A stretch of DNA of 64,000 nucleotides from DATMER01 sp963741305. Lineage in GTDB: Bacteria > Acidobacteriota > Thermoanaerobaculia > Multivoradales > UBA5704. The notes below the pieces were generated by a model. That model saw only the letters and a program-made list of their open reading frames with translations. It searched no databases and was not told where the DNA came from. The position numbers were made by a program, and so were the translations under genes. This document shows, in pieces, positions 42,837 through 52,300 of the stretch; the first letter of the stretch is position 1; the number at the start of each line of letters is the position of its first letter. Location of the stretch: contig CAVUHL010000003.1 of NCBI GenBank assembly GCA_963741305.1, forward strand, positions 4,712,001 to 4,776,000, given 5' to 3'.

Positions 42837-44255
42837 CTAAATCCTTATGGCGGCGAGCGCCGCCTTTGCTGAATAGTGGCCGCACATCCCGTGCACGCCG
42901 CCCGAGGGCGGGGTGCTCGCCGAGCAGAGGAAGACCCGCGGGTCGGGCGTGGCGTAGGGGTCGAGCCGGGCCACCGGCCGGGCGAAGAGCTGGGTCAGCG
43001 TGGCGGCTCCGCCGTTGATGTCCCCGCCCACCAGGTTCGGGTTGTGCGCCTCCAGCCAGGCCGTATCCAGGGTGTGGCGGGCCAGCACGAGGTCGCGGAA
43101 GCCGGGCGCGAAGCGCTCGACCTGATCCTCGATCCTTTCCGTCATGTCAAAAGTCGAGCCGTTGGGGACGTGGCAGTAGGCCCACGCCGTGTGGGAGCCA
43201 GCCGGCGCCCGGGTGGAATCGAACCGGCTCGGCTGCCCCAGGAGCACCAGGGGCCGCTCCGACTCGCGGCCGTCCCAGGAAGCCCGCTCCGAGGCCGCGA
43301 CCTCCTCCAGCGTGCCGCCGAGGTGGATCGTCCCCGCCCGGTGGCAGGCCTCGGCCCGCCAGGGGATCGGCTCGCGCAGCGCCCAGTCGACCTTGAAGAT
43401 GCCCGGACCGTAGCGGAACCGGCCGAGCTGGCGGCGGTAGCGCTCCGGCCAGCGCGTGCCTTCCAGGCGCAGGAGCTGGGCCGGCGTCAGGTCGAGCAGG
43501 ACCATCTCGGAGCGGGGCAGCTCGTCCAGCGACTTGACCATCCAGCCGGTGACGATCTCGCCGCCGAGCTCGCGCAGGTATCCGGCCAGCGCATCCGAGA
43601 CCCGCTGCGCTCCCCCGGCCGGCTGCGGCCAGCCCACCGAGTGGCCAGTCGCGCCGAGGACCAAGCCGAAGGCGGCCGTGGGCACCATGTCAAGCGGCAG
43701 GAAGGAGTGGCCGGCGATGCCGGCGAAGAGCGCGCGGGCACGGAAATCGTGGAAGCGCCCACGCGCCAGCGCCTCCGCGGACCGCAGCCCCGTCAACCCG
43801 AAGCGGGCCATCAGGAAAGGATCGTGGAACGGCCGCAACGGGCCGAGGAAGGCACCGGCGAGGCGCTCCCAGTTTGAGGCCAGGGGCAGGAAGAGCTTGA
43901 GCCAGGCACGGCCATCCTCCGCGTTGCCGAAGCTCTCGGCGGTCTCGTCCGGCACCTGCGACAGCACCGCGGCACTGCCGTCGTCGAGCGGATGGGCCAT
44001 CGCCAGCGGCGGCTGGATCCATTGCAGGCCGTGCTTCTCCAGGGGAAGCTTGGAAAGGTAAGGAGAGCCGACGGTCAGGGGATAGATGGCCGAGCAGGCA
44101 TCATGAACGAACCCCGGCAGCGTGAGAGCCGCGGATCGGACCGCGCCGCCCACCGTCTCGCCCCCCTCGATCAGCAGCACCGAGCGCCCGGCCTGCGCCA
44201 GCGTGATCGCCGCGCTCAGTCCGTTCGGCCCCGCCCCTACGACGACCGCGTCCAA
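42837..44255 (-). CDS. FAD-dependent oxidoreductase (CrtI/PYROXD2-like)
   Basis: A 472-aa flavoprotein. The N-terminal dinucleotide-binding motif VVVGAGPNGLSAAITLAQAG is followed by the ADP-binding acidic residue (LLIEGG). The C-terminal FAD strand pattern (CSASTPPSGGVHGMCG) is that of phytoene-desaturase-related oxidases. The start is TTG at 44255 with a GGAGAAGGA site. No carotenoid gene is nearby, so carotenoid oxidation is not implied. The substrate is unknown. It is divergent from the cupin gene. Confidence 0.85.
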   Translation of the reverse strand: MDAVVVGAGPNGLSAAITLAQAGRSVLLIEGGETVGGAVRSAALTLPGFVHDACSAIYPLTVGSPYLSKLPLEKHGLQWIQPPLAMAHPLDDGSAAVLSQVPDETAESFGNAEDGRAWLKLFLPLASNWERLAGAFLGPLRPFHDPFLMARFGLTGLRSAEALARGRFHDFRARALFAGIAGHSFLPLDMVPTAAFGLVLGATGHSVGWPQPAGGAQRVSDALAGYLRELGGEIVTGWMVKSLDELPRSEMVLLDLTPAQLLRLEGTRWPERYRRQLGRFRYGPGIFKVDWALREPIPWRAEACHRAGTIHLGGTLEEVAASERASWDGRESERPLVLLGQPSRFDSTRAPAGSHTAWAYCHVPNGSTFDMTERIEDQVERFAPGFRDLVLARHTLDTAWLEAHNPNLVGGDINGGAATLTQLFARPVARLDPYATPDPRVFLCSASTPPSGGVHGMCGHYSAKAALAAIRI

Positions 44256-44357
44256 TCCTTCTCCCCGCTCTTCATGCCGGCCGCAAGTTGCAACATCGGT
44301 TCCACGGCTGGCGGGCTTTCACCGCGCTTCCCGTAAATGGTGCACGAGGAGAGATTC

Positions 44358-44966
44358 ATGTTCAAGAGAGGCGAAGTTTATGACAACCCGGTGACAGGCG
44401 AGCGCGTCGTCATCCGCCTGGGGACCCAGGAGACCGGCGGCGAGCGCCTGATTGCCGACGTCTATGTCCGGCCCGGCGGAGCCGTGGCCGGTGAGCATAT
44501 CCATCCATACATCGACGAAACGTTCACGATCATCAAGGGCCGCGTCGGCATCGCCATCCACGGGCGGAAGACGGTCGCGGAGCCGGGCCAGACACTGTAC
44601 GTACCCCGCGGCGTGGCCCACGACTGGTGGAACGCGGGCGACGAAGAGGCGCACATCCTCGTCGAGGTCACGCCCGCGGCACGGTTCGAAACCATGCTCC
44701 GCAACTTGTTCGGCCTGGCCCAGGACGGCAAGACCGACAAGAAAGGCGTGCCCAACCTGCTGCAGCTCGCCCTCATCGCGCGCGAGTTCGACGACGTGGT
44801 CCGGTTCACCCGGCCGCCGCGGCTCGTGCAGAAAGCGCTGTTCGCGATCCTGGCGCCGATCGCGCGCCTCAAGGGGTACCGCGGCAGCTATACCTATTAC
44901 GAGACGAGGGACCCGCTCCACGTGCTGTCGGAGGACTCCCCGGGATTGATGCCGCTGGCGTCGTAA
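44358..44966 (+). CDS. cupin-domain protein
   Basis: A 202-aa protein with a cupin fold: GEHIHPYIDETFTIIKGRVGIAIHG carries the first metal motif (H-x-H-xxxx-E), and GVAHDWWNAGDEEAHILV the second (H), so a metal site is intact. A helical C-terminal extension follows. ATG at 44358 is set by GAGGAGA 5 nt upstream. The substrate is unknown; the family includes sugar isomerases and dioxygenases. Confidence 0.87.
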   Translation: MFKRGEVYDNPVTGERVVIRLGTQETGGERLIADVYVRPGGAVAGEHIHPYIDETFTIIKGRVGIAIHGRKTVAEPGQTLYVPRGVAHDWWNAGDEEAHILVEVTPAARFETMLRNLFGLAQDGKTDKKGVPNLLQLALIAREFDDVVRFTRPPRLVQKALFAILAPIARLKGYRGSYTYYETRDPLHVLSEDSPGLMPLAS

Positions 44967-45029
44967 AGGAAGTGACTGCGGTATCCTCTCCACATTCGTT
45001 CCGGGCGCTTTCGTTGGGGGAGATTTCCG

Positions 45030-45635
45030 ATGCGCTTCAACCACACGACGTTCTTCAACGGCTACCGCGAGCTGTATGGCAAGCTCAACCAGACGCAGGT
45101 GTCGGGCCTCGACAACCTGCTGGGCTACATCGAGCTCGATGCGGACGTGAGCGACATCCGCTGGGCCGCCTACATGCTGGCGACCATCAAGCACGAGTGC
45201 GCCGACACGTTCCAGCCGATCACGGAGCGCGGCGCCAAGTCCTACTTCGACAAGTACGAGCTGGGGACCAGCCTAGGCAAGACCCTCGGCAACACGGTCA
45301 AGGGGGACGGCTACCTCTACCGCGGCCGCGGCTACGTACAGATCACCGGGCGCGCCAACTACCAGAGGATGACCGAGAAACTGGCCCTCATCGGCGACGA
45401 GGACCTGATCCTCCATCCCGACGCCGCGCTGCACCCGGATATCGCCTACCGGATCATGTCGTTTGGCATGCGCACCGGGTCCTTCACGGGCAAGAAGCTG
45501 TCCGACTACATCAACGCCACCAAGTGCGACTACACCAACGCACGGCGCATCATCAACGGCACGGACAAGGCGGCCACGATCAAGGGTTACGCCGTCAACT
45601 TCGAGACCGCCCTCAACAACGCCCAGACGGCGTAA
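45030..45635 (+). CDS. GH19-type chitinase/lysozyme-like hydrolase without signal peptide
   Basis: A 201-aa protein resembling the GH19/phage-endolysin fold: ATIKHECADTFQPITE (catalytic Glu in HE), YFDKYE, YRGRGYVQITGRANYQRM, then DYTNARRIINGTDKA. The usual second acidic region is present. No signal peptide is seen, so export would need another route or the enzyme acts inside. GGGGGAG precedes the ATG. It lies 63 bp after the cupin gene and overlaps the convergent TPR gene by 23 bp. Confidence 0.85.
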   Translation: MRFNHTTFFNGYRELYGKLNQTQVSGLDNLLGYIELDADVSDIRWAAYMLATIKHECADTFQPITERGAKSYFDKYELGTSLGKTLGNTVKGDGYLYRGRGYVQITGRANYQRMTEKLALIGDEDLILHPDAALHPDIAYRIMSFGMRTGSFTGKKLSDYINATKCDYTNARRIINGTDKAATIKGYAVNFETALNNAQTA

Positions 45636-46467
45636 CGACCTGCTCGTAACACTCCCGGCAGATCAAGGAGTGGGGGTGCTCGGTGCCGAGGGTGCTTTCG
45701 AAGATCCTGAGAGCGCGCCGGTAATTGTCCTTTGCCTCATCGGCTCTTCCCAGGCCGGCGAGCAGCGTGGCCAGGTTGTGGAGGGTCATGGCCAGGTCCG
45801 GATGGTCCGGACCCAGTGCCTTCTCCTTGATTTCCAACGTGCGGAGGTAGAGCCGCTCGGCTTCGACCGCCTCGCCGCGGGCCTGGTGGATCGCTGCCAG
45901 GTTGTTGAGGTTGACGGCGATCTCGTAGTGCTCCGGCCCGTAGACCCGCTCGAACACGGCGAGCGCCTGCCTGTACAGCTCCTCGGCCTCGGCAAAGTGG
46001 CCTTGAGCGTCGAGGATCGCCGCCAGGGCGGCCTTGTCGGCGGCCACATCCGGATGATCGTGCTCCAGCTCGCGCTCGCGGATCTTCAGGCCCCAGCGCG
46101 CGGGCGCCTCACCCTCAGCGGCCCGGCCCCGCGCGTGCTCCAGCCCGCCGAGGTTGTGGTAGAGGCCCGCGGCCTCCAGATGATCGTGGCCCAGGACCGC
46201 GTCCAAGATATCGAGGGCGCGGCGGTAGAGCGGCTCGGCCTCGTCGTACCGGCCCTGATACTTGTGGAGCACACCCAGCCTATTGAGGACGGAGGCGGTG
46301 TCGAGGTCGTCCGGACCGAGGCTCTCCTCCGCGATCGCCAGTGCCCGGCGCAAGAGCCCCTCGGCCTCGTCATACCTTCCCAGGTCGAGGCTGGCGTCCG
46401 CCAGCGCGCAGGTCTCGGCGATCTCGTCGCCCGGGGGCACTCGCACTTCGTCGATCTCGTAAGTCAT
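45613..46467 (-). CDS. tetratricopeptide repeat protein
   Basis: A 284-aa soluble protein made of 42-residue TPR units with the kinesin-light-chain-like form, for example EAEPLYRRALDILDAVLGHDHLEAAGLYHNLGGLEHARG and AEELYRQALAVFERVYGPEHYEIAVNLNNLAAIHQARG. ATG 46467 has GGGAGG 8 nt upstream. The ORF is open further up to the NHNQT peptide, but that reading exists only because of a frameshift there. It follows the ECF sigma/anti-sigma pair on the same strand. Confidence 0.88.
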   Translation of the reverse strand: MTYEIDEVRVPPGDEIAETCALADASLDLGRYDEAEGLLRRALAIAEESLGPDDLDTASVLNRLGVLHKYQGRYDEAEPLYRRALDILDAVLGHDHLEAAGLYHNLGGLEHARGRAAEGEAPARWGLKIRERELEHDHPDVAADKAALAAILDAQGHFAEAEELYRQALAVFERVYGPEHYEIAVNLNNLAAIHQARGEAVEAERLYLRTLEIKEKALGPDHPDLAMTLHNLATLLAGLGRADEAKDNYRRALRIFESTLGTEHPHSLICRECYEQVVTPSGRC

Positions 46468-46505
46468 GAGCGCAGCCTCCCGGGCGATGATCGTCATGGC
46501 CCGCC

Positions 46506-46626
46506 TCAGCTCGCCTTCCGGACCAGCGTCTGGTTGTGGTTGAGGGTGAAACCCTCGACGATGCGCACCAGTCTGGTTGTGGTTGATCGAGATACCGCCG
46601 GCCTTGACCTGAGTCTTGATCTTCAT
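46506..46626 (-). pseudogene. NHNQT double-repeat small peptide, disrupted by a 2-bp frameshift
   Basis: The reading frame starts with MKIKTQVKAGGISINHNQT behind a GGAGG site. In a second frame the DNA reads VRIVEGFTLNHNQTLVRKAS and then TGA. Restoring two bases (CT) after ...CAGACT rejoins both into one ~40-residue peptide with two NHNQTLVR copies. As it stands the first frame runs on into the TPR gene. The repair is inferred from the internal repeat, not from a homologue. A sequencing slip in CTCT cannot be excluded. Confidence 0.72.
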
Positions 46627-46720
46627 TTTTCCATTCCTCCGTGAAGCTTGGTTGGTTGTGGCCAGGAACCTCGTGTTCTCTCGCTCACACAGTCAAGCTG
46701 TCGCCGGAGGCCCGGTTATC

Positions 46721-47548
46721 TCACTTCAAGACGCGGAAAGTGAAACGGCGGCCGTCCACCTCGACGGTGTAGTCGCCCGGGGCAAGGAGGGTGGAGGGGA
46801 GGCTCAGGCTCAGGGTCTCCATCTCGTTGAGCTGCAGGCCATCCCCGCGCCAGAGCTCCTGCCCCTTCGCATCCCGCAGGACTGCGCGGTAGGACGGCCG
46901 GTGCGGCGGATCGACCTCCAGGGCGAGGACGATCCAGCCGGGAGTCTTCGGCAGGCGCAGACGGTGGGTGGGCTCTCCCCCGCCGCGCTCCGGATTGAGG
47001 AAGAGGATGGGGACGTTCCCCTGCGGCCTGCGGGCATCCGCGAGCTGCTCGTCGGCGCTTGCGCGAGCCTGCCGCTCGCGTTCGAGATCGCGCCGGCTTG
47101 CCTCCAACTCGGCCTGCAGCCTCCGGGCTTCCTCTTCGGTCCGCGAGCCCGCGGTTGACTTCTGGCGCTCTTGCTCGCGCTCTTGCTCAAGTACCGAGCG
47201 CGTCGCGGCAAGCTCCCGGTCCCGCTCCCGGACCTCGCGCAACCCGAGCAGCCCGGGCAGGACGCCGACGACGAGGACGGCCATGGCGAGAAACGCCATC
47301 TGGCGCGAGCGGCCGAGACGCGAAAGCCAGGCCAGGACCGCGATCTGGCGAGTAGCGGCGACCCGCGCCGCGTCCTGGCCCGCCGCGCGCTTGAACCCCC
47401 GCTCCATGGACTCGGCCAGCTCGAGCCGGTCGAGGCACTCCTGGCAGGAGAGATAGTGCTCCTCGAAGGTCGCTGCCTCTCCGGGAGGAAGCTTCCCCAT
47501 CAGGTAAAGCTCGGCGATCTGCCGCTCTTCGATCTCGGTATGGTTCAT
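46721..47548 (-). CDS. anti-sigma factor, zinc-finger membrane type
   Basis: A 275-aa protein. The N-terminal EEHYLSCQECLDRLE has the H-xxx-C-xx-C zinc-binding motif of ZAS anti-sigma factors. A transmembrane helix spans about residues 84-103. A 70-residue coiled coil (RERDRELAATRSVLEQEREQE) is followed by a C-terminal beta domain. Its start overlaps the ECF sigma stop by 4 bp (ATGA), so it pairs with that sigma factor. The periplasmic side would sense the signal. Confidence 0.88.
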   Translation of the reverse strand: MNHTEIEERQIAELYLMGKLPPGEAATFEEHYLSCQECLDRLELAESMERGFKRAAGQDAARVAATRQIAVLAWLSRLGRSRQMAFLAMAVLVVGVLPGLLGLREVRERDRELAATRSVLEQEREQERQKSTAGSRTEEEARRLQAELEASRRDLERERQARASADEQLADARRPQGNVPILFLNPERGGGEPTHRLRLPKTPGWIVLALEVDPPHRPSYRAVLRDAKGQELWRGDGLQLNEMETLSLSLPSTLLAPGDYTVEVDGRRFTFRVLK

Positions 47549-48150
47549 GGCGAAGCTACCGCCCCTTTTCTACGCTCCAGGAACAGCTCCTTGAAGCGCT
47601 GCCGAGCCCGGAAGAGGACCCGGTTGAAGTGGAGGCTGTCGAGGCCGAGGTCCGTGCAGAGGCTCTCCTTGTCCTCCTCGGAGACGTAGTAGCGCAGAAG
47701 GAGCTGGCGGTCGCGCTCGGTCGGCAGCTCGCGGATCAGGTGGCGCACGGTCTCAGCCTCCTCGTCGAGCAGGACTGCGGAGAGCTGGCCCGGCGCCGGA
47801 TGGACTGCCTGCGCCAGCTCCTCGTCGTCCGCTTCGGTGCGCCGGCGGGCGCTCTTGCGCCGCTCGGCGATGACCAAGTTGCGCGCGATGCCGCGGAGGA
47901 AGCCCCCGAGCCCCTCCGGCTCGTCCAGCTCCCGGCGGCGCAGCCGTTCCAGCACGACACGGAACGTCTCCTGGTGCAGGTCGTCGGCCAGCTCCGGCGC
48001 CAGCCGCCGCAGCAGGTAAAGGACGCCCCGGCTGTAGCGTTCGACGAGCTCGCCCTCGGCGGAGGAGTCGCCGGACGCGATCCGCCGGACGAGGCCGGTC
48101 GCGATCTCGTCCTCGTCCTCTTCCGGTCTGGGTGCCGCGTAGGTGCTCAT
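47545..48150 (-). CDS. ECF-type RNA polymerase sigma factor
   Basis: A 201-aa sigma-70-like ECF protein. Region 2 reads ELADDLHQETFRVVLERLRRRE and GLGGFLRGIARNLVIAERRK. Region 4 reads ELPTERDRQLLLRYYVSEEDKESL with DSLHFNRVLFRARQRFKELF as the recognition helix. ATG 48150 (MSTYAAPRP) is preferred to upstream in-frame codons in a repetitive GC stretch. The next gene encodes its anti-sigma factor. Genes upstream on the same strand (secreted proteins, CHAT protease) may be its regulon. Confidence 0.92.
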   Translation of the reverse strand: MSTYAAPRPEEDEDEIATGLVRRIASGDSSAEGELVERYSRGVLYLLRRLAPELADDLHQETFRVVLERLRRRELDEPEGLGGFLRGIARNLVIAERRKSARRRTEADDEELAQAVHPAPGQLSAVLLDEEAETVRHLIRELPTERDRQLLLRYYVSEEDKESLCTDLGLDSLHFNRVLFRARQRFKELFLERRKGAVASP

Positions 48151-48243
48151 GGCGCTCGTTGCGCCTCGGACCGGACGAGCCGGCCAGGCCGGCCGAGCCG
48201 GACTTCTTCCGAGGAGGAGCACCATCATACCCGAGGCTCACCC

Positions 48244-48933
48244 TTACTTGCGCGACACCGGAACAACGGTCAGGTCGTACGTGGTATCGATCACGAACCC
48301 GAGCTCCGGGTTCTCTGCGTGGAAATGCAGCGTGTGGTGTCCGACAGCGAGCGGCTTGAGCAGGACGTAGTACCCGTCGTCCACGGCCGGGGAGTAGATC
48401 CCTGCCGGAAACCCGCCCGTGTCGGCGCACGGCTCATCGAAAAAGTTCTCTTCGGGCAGCGCGACCTCGAAGACCCGCGACCGGACCCGGTGCAGGCCCT
48501 CCACCGGCTCGCCGTCGACCTCGGCCGAAACATCGATCAACCCGTCGACGAGCTCTGCATTGCCCGCGCGCATCTCCGCAACGGGAATGTGCTCCGGCCC
48601 CTGCCCGCAAACGCCGGGCGTGTCGAAGAACACGCTGTTGGCGGCCGGGAAGAAGATCCTGGCGCCCGCGGGCACCTGGCAGGTCCGAGTGACAGGACCG
48701 CCGCCAAAGCTCCCGGCCAGGAACCAGGTCGAGCCCCGCTGCCCGACGAAGCACTTCTCTCCAGTGGGATCGAGCGTCGGGTTTTCCGACGTCGGGATCG
48801 AGAACGCCCACTGCCACCATTCGGCGGCCAGGTTCTTGAGAGCATTGCCTTCGGCCGACTCGCCCTGGACCGGCAGCAGGAGCCCCAGGGTGATTCCAAT
48901 GGCAGCGATCAGGTTTCTCTTCGTGCTCTTCAT
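48244..48933 (-). CDS. secreted protein of unknown function
   Basis: A 229-aa protein with a signal peptide ending near QGESAEG. It then has a WWQWAFSIPTSENPTLDPTG aromatic stretch and six cysteines in conserved-looking spacing (GEKCFVGQ, VTRTCQVP, GVCGQG, EPCADTGG). The C-terminal ~60 residues are beta-strands with His pairs (GHHTLHFHAE). It resembles a small family of secreted proteins of unknown function, recognised by layout only. It follows the 125-aa gene by 8 bp and precedes the ECF sigma gene by 93 bp. Confidence 0.8.
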   Translation of the reverse strand: MKSTKRNLIAAIGITLGLLLPVQGESAEGNALKNLAAEWWQWAFSIPTSENPTLDPTGEKCFVGQRGSTWFLAGSFGGGPVTRTCQVPAGARIFFPAANSVFFDTPGVCGQGPEHIPVAEMRAGNAELVDGLIDVSAEVDGEPVEGLHRVRSRVFEVALPEENFFDEPCADTGGFPAGIYSPAVDDGYYVLLKPLAVGHHTLHFHAENPELGFVIDTTYDLTVVPVSRK

Positions 48934-48941
48934 GAGTTCAC

Positions 48942-49319
48942 CTAGCCGCCTTCCTGGGCCGTCCAGGTGCCGTTGTTGCTGCCGGTGCCGGTGCCGCGTT
49001 TGATGTTGCCTGTATGCTGGTCGAGCTCAGGGGGGGCTTTGGGCGAGATCTTCAGCTCGAACGGGTCCTTTCTCGTGCCGCTCGCAATGTGAATCCCTGT
49101 GGCCTTCGGAAGCGACGGGTCCGTGGCGTCATAGAGGCATTCTTTGCCCCAATCAACCGTCGTCCCATTTCGGTGTCTCTTCACGATGCTGGTGGCGTCG
49201 CCGTTCCCGTTTCCGGTGAACTCCAAGACGTCATTGGCTTGCAGATCGAAGGTAGTGCTGAGCTGCCCGTTGGCGGTCAGTACCGTCCATCGTTTCGGTG
49301 AGGTGCCGTAGTAGTTCAT
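48942..49319 (-). CDS. 125-aa protein of unknown function
   Basis: A 125-aa protein that starts MNYYGTSPKRWTVLTANGQL, predicted beta-rich, with a Gly/Asn/Thr-rich tail and no signal peptide or membrane helix. ATG 49319 has an AGGAGG site 5 nt upstream. It lies 80 bp downstream of the CHAT protease gene and 8 bp upstream of the secreted protein. A substrate or partner of the CHAT protein is one possibility, from position only. Confidence 0.7.
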   Translation of the reverse strand: MNYYGTSPKRWTVLTANGQLSTTFDLQANDVLEFTGNGNGDATSIVKRHRNGTTVDWGKECLYDATDPSLPKATGIHIASGTRKDPFELKISPKAPPELDQHTGNIKRGTGTGSNNGTWTAQEGG

Positions 49320-49399
49320 GTCGGCCTCCTTTCTTTCCCCGGCCGTGCCGGGCATTTCTTCACTCTCCTCTCTTATCTGTCGTGAGCCGGCCGGCTATC

Positions 49400-52300
49400 T
49401 CACCGCCAGTCGCCCTGGAGGACGAACCCGGCCCAGGAGTAGGCATCGCGGTAGCGCGGCTCTTTGCGCAGGGAACGCTGAGCCTCGCGCAGGGCCGCCG
49501 CCGGGCGCAGGCCGCCCTGCCACATGGCCTTGTAGAAGCGGGACATCAGCTCCGCCGCCGTCCGGTCCTGGACCGGCCATAGGCTTCCCACCACCCGCGG
49601 CACGCCGGCATAGAGGAAACCGCGCGTGAGGCCCATGAGGCCCTCGCCGCGGACCTCCTTGCCAAGCGCCGTCCGGCAGCCCGACAACACCACCAGGTCG
49701 GCGGCGAGGTCCAGCTCGTAGATGTCGGCCAAGCCGAGGAATCCCTCCCGGGACCCGCCGGCGGCGTCGACCAGGGAGAGCACCAGTCCGGACAGCTCCG
49801 GGTTGCGGGTGTCGGCGACTCCATGGGTGGCGAAGTGGATGACGCGGTAGGAGCGGAGGTCGCCGGAGAGCGCGGCCTCGCGGCTGGCCCCGAGGCCGAT
49901 CGCCTTCCACACCTGACCGTCGGGAGCCAGGGTCGAAATGGCGTCGGCCTCGCGCCGGGAGGAAGGCAGGCGCTCGAAAGCCGGAGGCGAGCCGTTCGCC
50001 AGCGTCGCCCGGGTGGATGCGCCGAGGCGCAGATCGGCGGGGGAGAACACCGGATCGGCGAGGACGGCAGCCCACTTGGGAGCCGGAGGCCGCCCCTCCA
50101 GCCGCCGCCGCTCCAGGGCCAGGGTGGTGAGCGAAGGGAGGTAGGCCACCTCCTGGCTCTCGACGAGAGGCAGATGGACTCCCGGGGCATCCCAGCTTCG
50201 CCCGGGATCGGGCACCGGCAAGGTGGCGAAGGGAAGGACATGGAGGGCTCCGTCGGGCACCACGACCAGGCGCTGGACCTTCGCCGCTTGATCCCAGACA
50301 GGCCCGAGCAGGATCCGGCCCAAGCGCCGCGCTGCCTCGTCGTGATTCCCGACTCCGGAGTCGACCGTGCTCACCTCCTCGTAGGCCTGCCGCACGAGGC
50401 TCTCGATCTCCTTGCGAGGTGGCAGCACGAAGCTGTACAGGCAATCCGCGTCCAGCGCCCAGAGGAAGCTGCGCTCCTCGCCTAATGCGTACTCGAGGAG
50501 CAGAGTGCCCGGATCGAGCAACCTGGCGATTTCGCCGCGAGCGATCGATGGCGGCTCGCGGAACGCGGCATAAAGAGGGTCGTGACGGCGGATCTCGGCT
50601 TCGACCCCGTCCAGCTCGCCGAGGAGCGTTTCGATCTCGCGCTCGGAGCCCTTGCCGCCGCCGATCATGGCGCTCAGGCGGCGGCGCAGAGACCGGCGCC
50701 GTTCGAGCAAGGCTGCCGGAGCAGCGCTGCCGGTCCGGCTGGCGCCCCCGTGCAACGAGTCGATCAAGGTGCGGGCGCGGGCCCGCTCGCTCATTTCGAA
50801 GGCCGCCCAATCGTGGCCTCCTCCCGGATCGGCGGCATGCCGGTCCATGAACAGGTCGATCCGGAGCTCATAGGCCCGCCGGCGGGTGGCCAGGAAGGCT
50901 GCACGCAGCTCGGGGCTGACGAAACCCGTGCGCAGCTCCTCCACCCGCGCGATCGCCTGCTCGGCATGGTCGCGCGCCTCGGCGAGAAGGCCCAGGGATC
51001 GTTCCACCGTAGCCAGGGCGTGGAGCGCTTCTACCTCGCCGGCGCGGTCGCGCAGGGTCCGGTGACGCTCCAGGACCTGCCGCAACCTGGGCAGCGCCTC
51101 CTGCGGCCGGCCGGCGAGGGCGAGCGCGCGGCCCTCCAACTGGAGAGCCTGCACTTCCCTGATCCGAAAGCCTGTCTCGCGAAAGTATGAGAGCGGGAGA
51201 TCGAGCTCGCGGAGCGCCGCTGCCGGGTCTCCGATCTCGAGATGGACCTGGGCGAGCCCCAGCCGCGAGAACGCCTGCTGGCGGAGATCGTCGAGAGCCA
51301 CGGCCCGCTGCAGAGCCTCGCGGTGACGTTCGAGCGCCTGCTCCAGATCGCCCAGCTCGCGCCAGGCAGTGCCGAGATTGTTCAGGGTGATCACCTCGCC
51401 CCGGCGCTCGCCGGTCTCCCGGCGCAGCTTCAGGGCGTCCTCGAAAAGGATCAAGGCCCGCTTCGGCTCTCCCAGGCTGTTGTAGGCAAAGCCGACGTTG
51501 TTGAGCAGCGCAGCCTTCTGGACACGGTCGCTGACCATGGGCAGGAGCTCGCGCGCCTGGCCATAGAGGCGCAAGGCTTCCTGCCACTCGCCCAGGGTGC
51601 GGTGGACCACGGCGATGTTGTTGAGCGTCCTGGCCTCTTCGGTGCGGTCGCCGAGCGTCTGCCACAGCGCCAGGGCCTTGCCGTAGCGGTCCAGCGCGGC
51701 GTCGCTCTCGCCCATCTGATCGAAGACTCCGCCAAGGCTGTTGAGGACCTCGGCCTCGCACACCCGGTTGCCGCTCTCGCGGCAGGACGGCAGGAGCGCC
51801 TCGAAGCAGGCGCGCGCCACCGGCAGCGCTCCGCTGGTGAGGTCTAGCAGGCAGAGCTCGTTGCGGGTCTTGTTCTCCTCGGCCTTTTCGCCCAGGCTCC
51901 GCCAGAGAGCGGATGCCTCTTCCAGGACGCGGCGCGCCGTCTCCATCTCGCCAGAGTCTCGGAGGGCCCGTCCGAGCAGGTGCGAGACCTCGGCCACGCG
52001 GCGGGGCTCGGACAGGGTCCGCCAGAGCGCCAGGGCATCCCTGAAGTCGGCGGTCGCAACCCGCAGGTCTCCCGTCAGGAGCTCCAGCACGGCCAGGTCG
52101 AGCATGGCCTCGGCCTCCCATCGCCGCTCGCCAAGAGCGCTCCATGCCGCCACGGCCTCGCGATAGGCGGAGAGCGCCTCGCTCTGCGCTTCGGGAGAAC
52201 CAGCCACTAGCTGGCCGGCGCGGCTCATCGCCTGCATGGCCGCCGCACGTTTCGCATCCAGCACCTCCGCCCGGATCGTGTAGCGCCCCGGCGGCACCCC

